Of a stretch of DNA of 64,000 nucleotides, positions 14,796-23,667 are shown piece after piece (positions within the stretch are counted from its first letter, which is position 1; each line of letters opens with the position of its first letter). Source of the stretch: a virus; the IMG/VR virus record IMGVR_UViG_3300040807_001487, positions 1 through 64,000 of that record. One strand, given 5' to 3'. The notes under the pieces are model-generated. The model was not told where the DNA came from. It saw only the letters and a program-made list of their open reading frames with translations, and did not search any database. Both the position numbers and the translations under genes were made by a program.

Positions 14796-16355
14796 TTGAA
14801 CTGGTATCCATTGCATAATTTTACACATTACAGTTTGCTTAAAGGATTCTCAAAACCATCTGAACTTGCTAAGATCTGTGCTGATAATGATTATCCAGCA
14901 TGTGGTATTGCAGATTACAAATCTATCTCTGGTTGCGTATCTTTTTTTCAGGCTTGCAAGAAGGTTGGTGTTAAGCCAATCCTTGGCTGCTCCTTTGATA
15001 ACACTACAGTTTTTGCTAGAAATAAAAATGGCTGGTTTGACTTAATAGAAATGGTGTCATCTCTAGATGAAGATGGAAATGTTAATACAAAATTCTGTCA
15101 AGAGATTATGTCGAGAGATAATCTTACGGCCATAAGTAAAGACGTTAAGCCAAGCTACTATGTTGACTCTAATCAGGCTGGCTTACATAGGGTGTTGTTA
15201 TGTTCAGCATTAAAAACCACGCTGCCCAAAATACAGAAACAGCTTCGCAAGAACGAACTGGACGGGGCCGTTTCGCAATACTTTACACATGATGACAAAT
15301 GCATACAACCTGTCTCAATAACAAAAGAATTGCAACATATCTATGAAGTCTGTGAAGATTATGATATACTTAGTGGCCCAATGCTGCCAAAGTTTGACTG
15401 CCCAAACGGCTTATCAGAAGAAGAATACCTGAAAGTTCTGGCTAGAGAAGGTTGGAAAAAACACCTTATTGATACTGGTAAGGTGAAAAAGCCAGAAGAC
15501 AAGCAGAAATATCTAGATAGATTTAATACAGAACTACAAGTCATTAAGGATGCTAATCTATTCGGCTACTTCTTGATTGTTCAAGATATAATTAGATACG
15601 TTAATGAGTCTGGATGGATGAGTGGACCGGGACGAGGATCTGCTGCTGGGTGCTTGATATCATACCTAATTGGCATTACTCAAATTGATCCAGTAGAATA
15701 TGATTTACTATTCGAAAGATTTTATAACGCTGGTAGAAATACTGGTGGTAATATATCGTTGCCAGATATTGACATGGACGTTCCCGGAAAGAAACGGGAT
15801 GGTGTTATTGACTATCTAAAAGATAAATACGGCAAAGATCACGTTAGCCAAATGATTACGTTTGGTAGACTTCAAGGTAGAAGCGCAATAAAAGAAGTTC
15901 TTCGGGTAAACGATGCTTGTTCTTTTAGCGAGATGAATGCTATAACAAAGAGTATTCCAAACGAAGCTGACATTTCAGATCAACTGGCAGATATGGACGA
16001 TGAAGATAGGTCTATTATTCGTTGGTCGTTATTGAATCGTGCTGACGAGTTGAGAGATTTTTGTCACATTCTGGAAAATGGAAAACTAGAAGGTGATTAT
16101 GCACAATATTTCCAACAAGCTATAGATATTGAAGGAACTTTTAAAACACAGGGCAAACATGCTGCTGGTGTTGTGATTTCTAAAGAACCGCTTCACACCG
16201 TGTGTCCTATGGTAAAACAGAAAGGATCAACTGAAAAGATCGCTGGATTGGAAATGGCAGATCTAGAAGCGCTAGGTCATGTAAAATTTGACGTTCTAGG
16301 TATTAATCTCCTAGACAAACTTATGAAAATAAAGGAATTAACTAATGGCAAATAG
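14796..16355 (+). CDS. DNA polymerase III alpha subunit, N-terminal half (split gene)
   Basis: The roughly 519-residue protein opens with a PHP domain (NWYPLHNFTHYSLLKG, then IADYKSISGCV and KPILGCSF). The polymerase palm follows, with GPGRGSAAGCLISYLIG and PDIDMD (323-328, two catalytic aspartates); the third catalytic aspartate is in KFDVLG (D499). It ends about 20 residues after that motif, where bacterial DnaE continues. The remaining fingers, HhH and OB parts are in a separate gene at 17451. Translation probably starts at TTG 14796, five bases after AAAGGAA; another TTG lies at 14781. The two halves must assemble for activity. Confidence 0.9.
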   Translation: MNWYPLHNFTHYSLLKGFSKPSELAKICADNDYPACGIADYKSISGCVSFFQACKKVGVKPILGCSFDNTTVFARNKNGWFDLIEMVSSLDEDGNVNTKFCQEIMSRDNLTAISKDVKPSYYVDSNQAGLHRVLLCSALKTTLPKIQKQLRKNELDGAVSQYFTHDDKCIQPVSITKELQHIYEVCEDYDILSGPMLPKFDCPNGLSEEEYLKVLAREGWKKHLIDTGKVKKPEDKQKYLDRFNTELQVIKDANLFGYFLIVQDIIRYVNESGWMSGPGRGSAAGCLISYLIGITQIDPVEYDLLFERFYNAGRNTGGNISLPDIDMDVPGKKRDGVIDYLKDKYGKDHVSQMITFGRLQGRSAIKEVLRVNDACSFSEMNAITKSIPNEADISDQLADMDDEDRSIIRWSLLNRADELRDFCHILENGKLEGDYAQYFQQAIDIEGTFKTQGKHAAGVVISKEPLHTVCPMVKQKGSTEKIAGLEMADLEALGHVKFDVLGINLLDKLMKIKELTNGK

Positions 16356-17025
16356 AGACTATATTGTATTTGACTTTGAAACTGGATCTCGTAATCCTCA
16401 CAAGACTCAGCCAACACAAATTGCTGCTGTTGCTCTGGATGGTAGAAACTTATCGCTAAAAGGAACTTTTAATAGCGAAATAAAGCCCATACTGGACGAC
16501 GACGAAGCTATTGCTACTGGGGTAGATCCAATAGAAGAAGGCGCACTGAGGGTCACTGGAAAGACCAGAGAGGCTTTAGCACAAGCACCGTCACTTAAGT
16601 CTGTATGGACTAAGTTTTGTAAATTTGTTGATCAATACAACTGGAAGGGTGAACCTTTCTTTGCACCAATCCCAGTTGGTTATAATATCATCGGTTTTGA
16701 TATGCCAATTATTAACAGGATGTGCGAACAGTTTGGACCGTGGGATAAATCAAGATCACAACAGAAATTGTTTAGTAAGGTATATAAAGTAGATTTGATG
16801 GACAACATCTTTATGTGGACCGAGGGTGATCCTAGCTTTAAATCTATCAGCATGGATTCATTACGTGAACGTATGGGTCTTAGCGGAGAAAATGCACACG
16901 ACGCCTTGCAAGATGTCAAGGACACTGCTAATATCTTCATAAAGATGCTCAAGACTCATCGAGCAGTATATCAGAATATTGAATTTGACAAGGCGTTTGC
17001 AAACGGAGGATTGTATGTCAAATAA
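16345..17025 (+). CDS. DnaQ-like 3'-5' exonuclease (DEDDh)
   Basis: The 226-residue protein shows Exo I DFETGS (10-15), the middle motif GYNIIGFDMPIINRM (about 112-126) and Exo III HDALQDVKDTANIF (about 186-199), so it is a DEDDh exonuclease related to the polymerase III epsilon proofreading subunit. It overlaps the end of the N-terminal polymerase ORF by 11 bases and lies between the two polymerase halves, which strongly suggests that it is the proofreader of this phage replicase. The central part is longer than bacterial epsilon. Confidence 0.9.
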   Translation: MANRDYIVFDFETGSRNPHKTQPTQIAAVALDGRNLSLKGTFNSEIKPILDDDEAIATGVDPIEEGALRVTGKTREALAQAPSLKSVWTKFCKFVDQYNWKGEPFFAPIPVGYNIIGFDMPIINRMCEQFGPWDKSRSQQKLFSKVYKVDLMDNIFMWTEGDPSFKSISMDSLRERMGLSGENAHDALQDVKDTANIFIKMLKTHRAVYQNIEFDKAFANGGLYVK

Positions 17026-17449
17026 TCAACTTATGTTTAATCTGTATTGCGAAGACGAAGTAATTTCCGCGATAGAAGAACAAGAAGAAACCAAGGTATG
17101 TAACAAATGTGGACTTGATTTACCAGTTTCTGAATTCAGTTTCCACAGCGCTAGCAATTATCTTAGACCAGAATGTAAGAAATGTAACAACATTTTAAGC
17201 AAAGAACGTAAGCGTCTAAGGGATGAGAATCCACCACCAGACGAAGACCACGTTTGCCCAATATGTCAAAGGTCTGGGAAGGAGTGCGCTGGCGAAGGAA
17301 ATAGTAAGAATGGGCCTTGGGCTTTGGATCACTGTCATTCAACAAAAGAATTTAGGGGGTGGCTGTGCCATAAATGTAACAGGGCAATAGGTTGTTTTAA
17401 TGATGATAAGGAGTTGCTATTAAGCGCATTGAAGTATTTGGAAGGTTGA
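17015..17449 (+). CDS. Recombination endonuclease VII-like HNH nuclease
   Basis: The 144-residue protein contains an N-terminal zinc knuckle (VCNKCGLDLPVSEFSFHS, then CKKC) and the endonuclease VII core: CPICQ...ALDHCHSTKEFRGWLCHKCNRA (D-H-C-H and LCxxCN), ending GCFNDD. T4 endonuclease VII resolves branched DNA, and free-standing relatives act as mobile endonucleases in phages. A GGAGGA site precedes the ATG at 17015, and it overlaps the exonuclease by 11 bases. Its position between the polymerase halves suggests that it, or an ancestor, caused the split. Confidence 0.88.
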   Translation: MSNNQLMFNLYCEDEVISAIEEQEETKVCNKCGLDLPVSEFSFHSASNYLRPECKKCNNILSKERKRLRDENPPPDEDHVCPICQRSGKECAGEGNSKNGPWALDHCHSTKEFRGWLCHKCNRAIGCFNDDKELLLSALKYLEG

Positions 17450-17450
17450 A

Positions 17451-19010
17451 ATGAACTACAACGATAAGAAGACTTGGGCATTATTTGCAGAAGGTAAAAC
17501 TAAGGGTATATTTCAGCTAGAAAGTAATCTTGGTAAATCTTGGTCAAAGAAACTTGCGCCAAACAGTATTGAAGAACTGTCTGCGTTGATTGCCATTATT
17601 CGCCCCGGATGCCTAAAGGCATACGTGGATGGTAAATCTATGACTCAGCACTTCATTGACCGCAAACACGGTCGTGAGGACGTTACATATTTACACGAAT
17701 CGCTAGAAGAAATATTAGCACCAACATATGGCGTCCTTGTCTACCAAGAACAATCTATGCGTATTGCCCAAAAGATTGCTGGCTTTAATCTACAAGAGGC
17801 AGACGAGCTTCGTAAAGCCATTGGTAAAAAGAAAGCCGACCTTATGGCCAAGGTTAAAAAGAAATTCATAGCTGGAGCTAAAAAAGCTAAACTTGTTACA
17901 AAAGAAGAAGCAGAAGAAATCTTTGGGTGGATTCAAGCTTCGTCTAGATATGCATTTAACAAATCTCACAGTATTTCATACGCAGTATGCTCTTATTGGA
18001 GTGCGTATCAAAAGGCTCACAATCCAGAAGAATTCTTTTTGTCATATCTTTATTACGCCAACGAAAAACAAGATCCTCATCAAGAAGTGTACGAATTAAT
18101 TTCAGAAGCAAAACTGTTTGACATTAAGGCAAGAACACCAAGTTTAGCAAACTATAGCGAAAAGTTTATTGCCAGAGGTGACAAGATTTACTTTGGAATC
18201 AAGGACATTAAATCACTTACTGGTAAAACTGGAAATAAAGTTACAGATGCAGTAAAAGAAGTTGAAGAAGAATTAAACAAGAAAATGACAGAGTTTACTT
18301 GGTTAGAAATACTTCTGTTCTTTGCTCCGAAAATTAACTCAGTTGCATTTAAAGCTTTATCTTCCATTGGATTCTTTAGAGATTTTAAGGGGTCTGTTTC
18401 AAGAAACAAGGCTCTTTATGATTACGATATATACAGAACTTTGACAAGCGCAGAGCAGAAGTGGCTTATCAATCATTACGAAACAAAGAAGTGGGAAGAT
18501 CTTGTGTCCGCACTTCAAGATTTAGCTCCAACAAAAAAGGAGGGCGGTGGAACAACTAAGCAAGAAAGAAAACAGATAATAGAAAATGAAATCCAACTGT
18601 TAATTGAGCCTCCATACGACCTTGAAGATGAAGCTAGCTGGATTATTGATCAAGAAACCAAGTTCTTGGGATGCCCAATAACCATTTCCAAAATAGAAAC
18701 AGCAGACACTTCTTCAGCAAACACTACTTGCAAAGAGATAATTAACGGTAAACACGGTAACGACATTTGCGTTGTTGCAAATATACAAAGAATATCTGAT
18801 TACAAGATTAAAAAGGGCGACTCTAAAGGCAAGATGATGTCATTCTTAACAATAGAAGATGACACATGTATACTTGATAGTGTTATTATTTTCCCAAGCG
18901 TAAAGGAGAAATACAAGTATATATTGTACGAGGGAAATAATCTGATATTTTGCGGAAAAGTAGAGAAAAAGGACACATCCTTAATTGTTGAAAAAATTCA
19001 CGAAATTTAA
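17451..19010 (+). CDS. DNA polymerase III alpha subunit, C-terminal half (split gene)
   Basis: The 519-residue protein begins NYNDKKTWALFAEGKTKGIF and then QLES, which matches the bacterial DnaE sequence just after the third catalytic aspartate. The fingers motifs follow (LIAIIRPGCL, HFIDRKHGRE, PTYGVLVYQEQ, RKAIGKKKADLM), then FNKSHSISYAVCSYWSAYQK, HhH-like regions, and a terminal OB-fold domain (IQRISDYKIKKGDSKGKMMS onwards). Little is missing relative to an intact enzyme, about 15 residues at the join. A GGAAGG ribosome site at 17440 and an ATG at 17451 show that it is translated separately. Confidence 0.92.
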   Translation: MNYNDKKTWALFAEGKTKGIFQLESNLGKSWSKKLAPNSIEELSALIAIIRPGCLKAYVDGKSMTQHFIDRKHGREDVTYLHESLEEILAPTYGVLVYQEQSMRIAQKIAGFNLQEADELRKAIGKKKADLMAKVKKKFIAGAKKAKLVTKEEAEEIFGWIQASSRYAFNKSHSISYAVCSYWSAYQKAHNPEEFFLSYLYYANEKQDPHQEVYELISEAKLFDIKARTPSLANYSEKFIARGDKIYFGIKDIKSLTGKTGNKVTDAVKEVEEELNKKMTEFTWLEILLFFAPKINSVAFKALSSIGFFRDFKGSVSRNKALYDYDIYRTLTSAEQKWLINHYETKKWEDLVSALQDLAPTKKEGGGTTKQERKQIIENEIQLLIEPPYDLEDEASWIIDQETKFLGCPITISKIETADTSSANTTCKEIINGKHGNDICVVANIQRISDYKIKKGDSKGKMMSFLTIEDDTCILDSVIIFPSVKEKYKYILYEGNNLIFCGKVEKKDTSLIVEKIHEI

Positions 19011-19058
19011 GTTGTCTTGTGCGACTGTACAAGCTAATATACTAAGATAGGAGATGAT
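19011..19058 (+). promoter_or_regulatory. Candidate sigma70-type promoter and ribosome site before ssb
   Basis: In an arm where nearly all genes touch, this 48-base gap contains TTGTCT (19012-19017), 17 bases, then TAATAT (19035-19040), followed by AGGAG (19049-19053) and the ssb ATG. That is a plausible -35/-10 pair recognised by host RNA polymerase. An alternative pairing is TTGTGC with TATACT. It would allow separate transcription of ssb and the glycosyltransferase cluster that follows. Confidence 0.5.
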
Positions 19059-19373
19059 ATGAATAATTGTTGTTTTAATGGATATCTTGTTGAAAACCCC
19101 GTAGTAGAGTTAGTCAACGGCGTTGCTGTTGCTAACTTAATAGTCGTGGTATATAATTACAGAAAGACAAAAAGTACTGGAGAAAAGAGTAGAATACCAA
19201 CATATTTGCAATGCGAAGCTTGGCATACTGGTGCTGAAATACTTGAAAGATTTGCAACAAAGGGTACAAAGATTACATTTAACGCCACAGCAAAAAATGT
19301 TTCTAAAGATGATGATCAAATTGTCTTCAGGATAAATGAATTTGATCTATGTCATCCAGAATTTGAGGACTAA
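19059..19373 (+). CDS. ssb: Single-stranded DNA-binding protein
   Basis: The 104-residue protein has an OB fold of the bacterial SSB type: NCCFNGYLVENPVVELVNGV, then VANLIVVVYNYRKTKSTGEK and IPTYLQCEAWHTGAEILERF, where W and F residues stack with DNA bases. It ends HPEFED, an acidic tip that could serve as the partner-binding tail. It is shorter than bacterial SSB because the flexible linker is missing. It would coat single strands at the fork for the polymerase, helicase and recombinase encoded nearby. Confidence 0.88.
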   Translation: MNNCCFNGYLVENPVVELVNGVAVANLIVVVYNYRKTKSTGEKSRIPTYLQCEAWHTGAEILERFATKGTKITFNATAKNVSKDDDQIVFRINEFDLCHPEFED

Positions 19374-19374
19374 A

Positions 19375-21033
19375 ATGAGAAAGAAAAGAATACTATTTTG
19401 CAGTGAGTCTACTTTTCTTAACACTGGCTATGCTACATATACCAGAGAAATATTAAATTATTTACATGGCACTGGCAAGTATGAAATAGCAGAACTTGGT
19501 AGTTATGGACATTCTGGTGACGAGAGGGCTGCAAATATACCTTGGAAATATTACGGCGTAATGCCGCATCCGTCGTCTCCACAAGATGTTCACAATAGAT
19601 ATAACTCAACTCCAACGAATCAGTTTGGTGAATTTGCTTTCGATGAAGTTTGTTTAGATTTTAAGCCAGATATTGTGTGTGATATTAGAGACTTTTGGAT
19701 GATGGAGCATCAGGAAAGATCTGTGTTTAGAGATTTTTTCAAATGGTGTATCATGCCAACTGTAGATGCATATCCACAAGCTAGGCAATGGATGTCAACT
19801 TACCAATCAGCAGATGCGTGTTTGAGTTATTCTGATTGGGCTGGAGAAGTCTTGAAAAAACAAAGCGGTGGTAGTATTAATTATTTAGGTTCTTCTCCAC
19901 CTTCAGCGCACGAAGCATATCAAATATTACCAAATAAAGATGAAATAAAAAAAGCATACGGCGTTCCAACTGGCAAAAAGATAATTGGAACAGTTATGAG
20001 AAACCAAAGAAGAAAATTATACCCAGACTTGTTCAAAACATTCAGGCAATTTCTAGATTCCGTAGAAGACCCTAACAATTATTTATTGTATTGCCACACA
20101 AGCTATCCAGATATGGGCTGGGACATACCAGAACTAATGAATCAGCACGGTATTTCTGCGCACGTTATGTTTACATATATGTGTCCTCATACACAGAAAG
20201 CTTTTTCATCTCTATTCAGGGGTGCAGTAACTCAATCGCCATTTACTGGTCAGTTTGGAGCTATGGTTTCTAACGTCAAGCTTGGAGCTTCATACGAACA
20301 GCTTTCAGAAATTATCAATATGTTTGATATATATATTCAGTACGCAAATTCTGAAGGGTTTGGCTTGCCACAGGTAGAAGCCGCCGCATGTGGAGTTCCA
20401 GTTATGTCAACAGACTATTCAGCTATGGAGTCTGTGATTCGACAACTCGGGGGAATCCCACTAAAACCAAAGGCTATGTATAAAGAATTAGAAACTGGTT
20501 GCTACAGGGCTGTTCCAGATAATGATCTAACAACTGAAGAGCTAATAGAATTCTTTAGTAAACCAGAACCAATAAGAAAAAAACTTGGTTTTGAAATGAG
20601 GAAAAATTTTGAGAAGCACTTTCAGTGGAGTCAAAGCGGAAAAGTTTGGGAGGATTACTTTGACTCAGCAGAGGTATTGGACGAAAATATAACTTGGTAT
20701 TCTCCACCTAGATATAGAAAACCAAAACCAAAAGAAAGCATAGATCCAAACCAAATGCCTCAAGAAAGTTTAGCAAGATGGTTAATATTGGAAGTTTTAT
20801 GTGATCCGTCTAAAGTTAATAGTTTTATGGAAGCTCGTTTAACAAGAGACTTAATGTATCAAACCACAACGTCTGCCACTGGTGGTATGTATTTCAATGA
20901 AAGCTCTGCCGCTTTTGATGGTAAAAATTCAAGAACACCATTTGATTTTGACAAAGCTTATGATCATTTTGTCAACCTTTGTAATCGACACAACGCTTGG
21001 GAGCAAAGAAGAATTGAGGTGTGTAAAAAATGA
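19375..21033 (+). CDS. Glycosyltransferase family 4-like protein
   Basis: The 552-residue protein has a GT-B fold. The N-terminal strand RILFCSESTFLNTGYATYTR and the donor-site motif SEGFGLPQVEAAACGVPVMS (E-x7-E of GT4) mark the two Rossmann halves. It continues with about 130 extra C-terminal residues that probably form a helical domain. The ATG at 19375 follows a GAGGA site at the end of ssb. It likely transfers a hexose in glycan synthesis or virion/host surface modification; the acceptor is unknown. Confidence 0.85.
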   Translation: MRKKRILFCSESTFLNTGYATYTREILNYLHGTGKYEIAELGSYGHSGDERAANIPWKYYGVMPHPSSPQDVHNRYNSTPTNQFGEFAFDEVCLDFKPDIVCDIRDFWMMEHQERSVFRDFFKWCIMPTVDAYPQARQWMSTYQSADACLSYSDWAGEVLKKQSGGSINYLGSSPPSAHEAYQILPNKDEIKKAYGVPTGKKIIGTVMRNQRRKLYPDLFKTFRQFLDSVEDPNNYLLYCHTSYPDMGWDIPELMNQHGISAHVMFTYMCPHTQKAFSSLFRGAVTQSPFTGQFGAMVSNVKLGASYEQLSEIINMFDIYIQYANSEGFGLPQVEAAACGVPVMSTDYSAMESVIRQLGGIPLKPKAMYKELETGCYRAVPDNDLTTEELIEFFSKPEPIRKKLGFEMRKNFEKHFQWSQSGKVWEDYFDSAEVLDENITWYSPPRYRKPKPKESIDPNQMPQESLARWLILEVLCDPSKVNSFMEARLTRDLMYQTTTSATGGMYFNESSAAFDGKNSRTPFDFDKAYDHFVNLCNRHNAWEQRRIEVCKK

Positions 21034-22142
21034 ATATACTTTACATAGGTCATTTTAAAGAAGGAAGCGGCTGGTCACATGCAGCAATTAATAATGTTTT
21101 AGCACTAAATACAGTTGGGCAAAATGTTATCTGTAGAAATATTCAACTGACCAACTCCAATAAATTAACAAACGAGAAGGTCATTGAATGTCTTAGCAAA
21201 CCAATAAAAGATATAGATGTGTGTGTACAGCATGTTTTGCCACATCACTTTGTTGGTACTAGTATGTTCAAGAATATTGCTTACTATGACGGCGAAATAA
21301 GCACCATCAAGCATTTACCTTGGTTCTATTCTTTGAGTTTGGCAGATAGTGTTTGGGTTGCATGTCAAACAAATAAAACCAATCTTGACAAAGATGGCCT
21401 AAAGAATGTCAAAGTAATACCGCACTGTTTTGATGTAAAAAAATATAACACGGAAAAAACAGTAGAAATGAACAATGGCACTAAGGGCCACTTTAAATTT
21501 TACACTATTTCTGACCTAAACGACAGAAAGAATTTAGAATCTATCATTAAATGTTTTCATAGCGAATTCAAATCTTATGAGCCAGTAGAGCTAGTATTAA
21601 AACTTAATCAGATAAACGTTCCGGCGAACGTAACAAGAAACGTCATAGCAGAAAAAATTAACAACATAAAACAGCGGCTTAGAATATATCCAGACATGAA
21701 CTCTTACAAAAATGAAATTGTAATGTGCGATTATTTGAGCAATGAAGACATGATTAATCTTCATAAGTCGTGCGATTGTTTTATTCTACCTTCTCACGGG
21801 GAAGGATTTTCAATGCCATCTTTTGAAGCTATGTGTTACGGAAACACTCCGATATGTAGCAACGATGGTGGCCCTAAAGATTTTATAGACCAACACAACA
21901 AAGACACTGGGTATCTTGTTGACGGAGTGTACGATGTGTGCGATAGTTCAAACGCAGCGTTTAAAGACATAAATACCGGACTTGAGGAATGGTTTCACCC
22001 AAGCGAATCTGATATTAAAAATGCTATGAGATTCTATTACGAGAATAGAACAAAAATTAACAGAGAGTCTGGCAAAATTGCAGCAGAAAAATTCAGTCTT
22101 GAAAATATTGGAAATCTAATGTTGGAGAAAATTAATGAGTAA
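21030..22142 (+). CDS. Glycosyltransferase family 4-like protein
   Basis: The 370-residue protein is a second GT-B enzyme, beginning MNILYIGHFKEGSGWSHAAI and carrying the GT4 signature LPSHGEGFSMPSFEAMCYGN (residues 251-270) followed by GGPKDFI. It overlaps the preceding GT4 gene by four bases. The two are clearly diverged, so they probably act on successive steps or different sugars rather than being a recent duplication. Confidence 0.87.
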   Translation: MNILYIGHFKEGSGWSHAAINNVLALNTVGQNVICRNIQLTNSNKLTNEKVIECLSKPIKDIDVCVQHVLPHHFVGTSMFKNIAYYDGEISTIKHLPWFYSLSLADSVWVACQTNKTNLDKDGLKNVKVIPHCFDVKKYNTEKTVEMNNGTKGHFKFYTISDLNDRKNLESIIKCFHSEFKSYEPVELVLKLNQINVPANVTRNVIAEKINNIKQRLRIYPDMNSYKNEIVMCDYLSNEDMINLHKSCDCFILPSHGEGFSMPSFEAMCYGNTPICSNDGGPKDFIDQHNKDTGYLVDGVYDVCDSSNAAFKDINTGLEEWFHPSESDIKNAMRFYYENRTKINRESGKIAAEKFSLENIGNLMLEKINE

Positions 22143-22575
22143 CACGCAAACAAAGAATATATTCTCACTGTATGCAGATACAAAGATACCAATCTTAATA
22201 ATGCCTCATGGGGAAGATTTTGATTTAGCTCTATGTGACCTTGGGTATGAAGTTTATAGAGTTAATATTGGAGAAGAATGGAATCAAGAAATAAATAGAC
22301 CAGAGAATCATTACATACTACCAATTGGTGAAATAAAAAAATGTATAAACTATGCAGCTTTCATAGTGCCTTGTCACAAATATGAACCAAAAATAGTACA
22401 AAGCATTTCAGATGGTCTTAATATACCAACAATACAGGTAGACGACATAGGGGCGATAAAAGATGGAGATCCAGTTCCATTCGGTTGGGCCAAAAACATA
22501 GAACCAAGCAATCCAGAATTTAAAAAATATTGGTCAGAGCTTTTAGAACAACATATATACGCGAGGTTTAAATGA
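22135..22575 (+). CDS. Hypothetical protein of the glycosyltransferase cluster
   Basis: The protein has 146 residues. It has alternating strands and helices (IPILIMPHGEDFDLALCDLG, YAAFIVPCHKYEPKIVQSIS, TIQVDDIGAI), suggesting a single Rossmann-like domain, perhaps half of a GT-B enzyme. No recognisable catalytic motif is present. It overlaps the GT4 gene before it and the gene after it, so it belongs to the cluster. Confidence 0.5.
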   Translation: MSNTQTKNIFSLYADTKIPILIMPHGEDFDLALCDLGYEVYRVNIGEEWNQEINRPENHYILPIGEIKKCINYAAFIVPCHKYEPKIVQSISDGLNIPTIQVDDIGAIKDGDPVPFGWAKNIEPSNPEFKKYWSELLEQHIYARFK

Positions 22576-22985
22576 AAATTTTAATTACAGAAAAGTTAGA
22601 TAAAACTATAGACGGCTTCAAGGTTCTGCCAATTGTGCAATCTTGTGTCCAGCTTATAAATATTCCAAGAAATGCTTGTGAGTATTTTGTGATAGACGAA
22701 TGTATCGATCAAATAAAAGATAAAGATATACTGAAAGAAATCTATACAAAGATAAGAAAAGACGGAGTTATATCAGTAATTGGAAAAGATATTAATCTAT
22801 TATGTCAAGCACTGACAACAAGAACGATAAATGAAGAACAATTTTCTGAATATGCTACGAACCAAAAACAATTGTGGTCATTAGACAGAATTATTAATGA
22901 ACTAAAGTTGTGTGGATTAACAATAATAAACTCAAGCATACAGGGTCTAAATTATGAAGTATCAGCAACACGGCAAAAAAATTAA
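22572..22985 (+). CDS. Degenerate methyltransferase-like protein
   Basis: The 137-residue protein resembles the second half of small phage SAM methyltransferases. IDECIDQIKDKDILKEIYTK, then IRKDGVISVIGKDINLLCQA and a final KLCGLTIINSSIQGLNYEVS align with the strand 4 to strand 7 region, where a product such as R-x-G-G-x-L would appear. The N-terminal glycine-rich SAM loop is absent: the N-terminus has only KILITEKLDKTIDGFKVLPI. It may be a non-catalytic derivative or bind another partner. Confidence 0.5.
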   Translation: MKILITEKLDKTIDGFKVLPIVQSCVQLINIPRNACEYFVIDECIDQIKDKDILKEIYTKIRKDGVISVIGKDINLLCQALTTRTINEEQFSEYATNQKQLWSLDRIINELKLCGLTIINSSIQGLNYEVSATRQKN

Positions 22986-23667
22986 TACAAGTTGCCAAGA
23001 TTGTGTCTTTGCTCTGTACGAAGAGAATACGCAAACTGGATGCGAATTTGACAAACTTAAAGAATATGATTTAATAGAAGCTTATAACGAAAATGGAAAT
23101 TTTTATGTTCTTGATGGTCTGTGTAATTTATTAAGACACAAAGAGTGGAATGGTGGACAAAAAGATATATCTAAATTAATGTCTGAGATATCTTTTGACT
23201 TCTTCGTAATTATTGATGGCTTTGCTCTTGATAGTATATCTCTAAAAAGAATAAATATAGAGTATAGATATAAAGACAAGTTTTCGTTCCACATAATTGG
23301 CCCACCGTCAAAGCAGAAGGATTTGCTAAAATTAAGAAAGAGGCTTGGGTGCGAAGCAACGATCAGTCCTTATAGCTCATATGTAAAACACAAGGTATTG
23401 TCAAACAAAAAATATTCTTACTTTACTCTCATTGATAATCCTAAAGCTGTTAATCTTAATCTTGGAGATTTCAATGACGAATACTGCAAGGTTAAAACAA
23501 AACCAACTCATTTAGAATTTAAAGGGCTTGAGTATACATCTTGTTTGCTATATCATTTGGTTTCATACAATAATGGTGAGATGTTATTTGACAAAAATAT
23601 GGATGAAATAAAAAAATATGCCAAATCCAGCGACCAAGAAAAAGAAACAGAAAATAAGAACAACTGA
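22954..23667 (+). CDS. Cysteine-cluster protein of the glycan region
   Basis: The 237-residue protein starts with a four-cysteine module (CQDCVFALYEENTQTGCEFD at about 14-33 with C57 in DGLCNLLR), probably binding zinc or iron-sulfur. It is followed by a GT-A-like segment (SFDFFVIIDGFALDSISLKR). I recall similar cysteine modules in front of phage glycosyltransferase-like domains, but cannot name the family. It overlaps the genes on both sides by about 30-50 bases. Confidence 0.5.
   Translation: MKYQQHGKKINTSCQDCVFALYEENTQTGCEFDKLKEYDLIEAYNENGNFYVLDGLCNLLRHKEWNGGQKDISKLMSEISFDFFVIIDGFALDSISLKRINIEYRYKDKFSFHIIGPPSKQKDLLKLRKRLGCEATISPYSSYVKHKVLSNKKYSYFTLIDNPKAVNLNLGDFNDEYCKVKTKPTHLEFKGLEYTSCLLYHLVSYNNGEMLFDKNMDEIKKYAKSSDQEKETENKNN

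Noticed and set aside
16300-17500. Split intein at the polymerase break
   Set aside because: Neither fragment carries intein motifs. The N-half ends shortly after KFDVLG with a normal stop, the C-half starts with its own ribosome site, and the FNKSHS site used by cyanobacterial DnaE inteins is uninterrupted.
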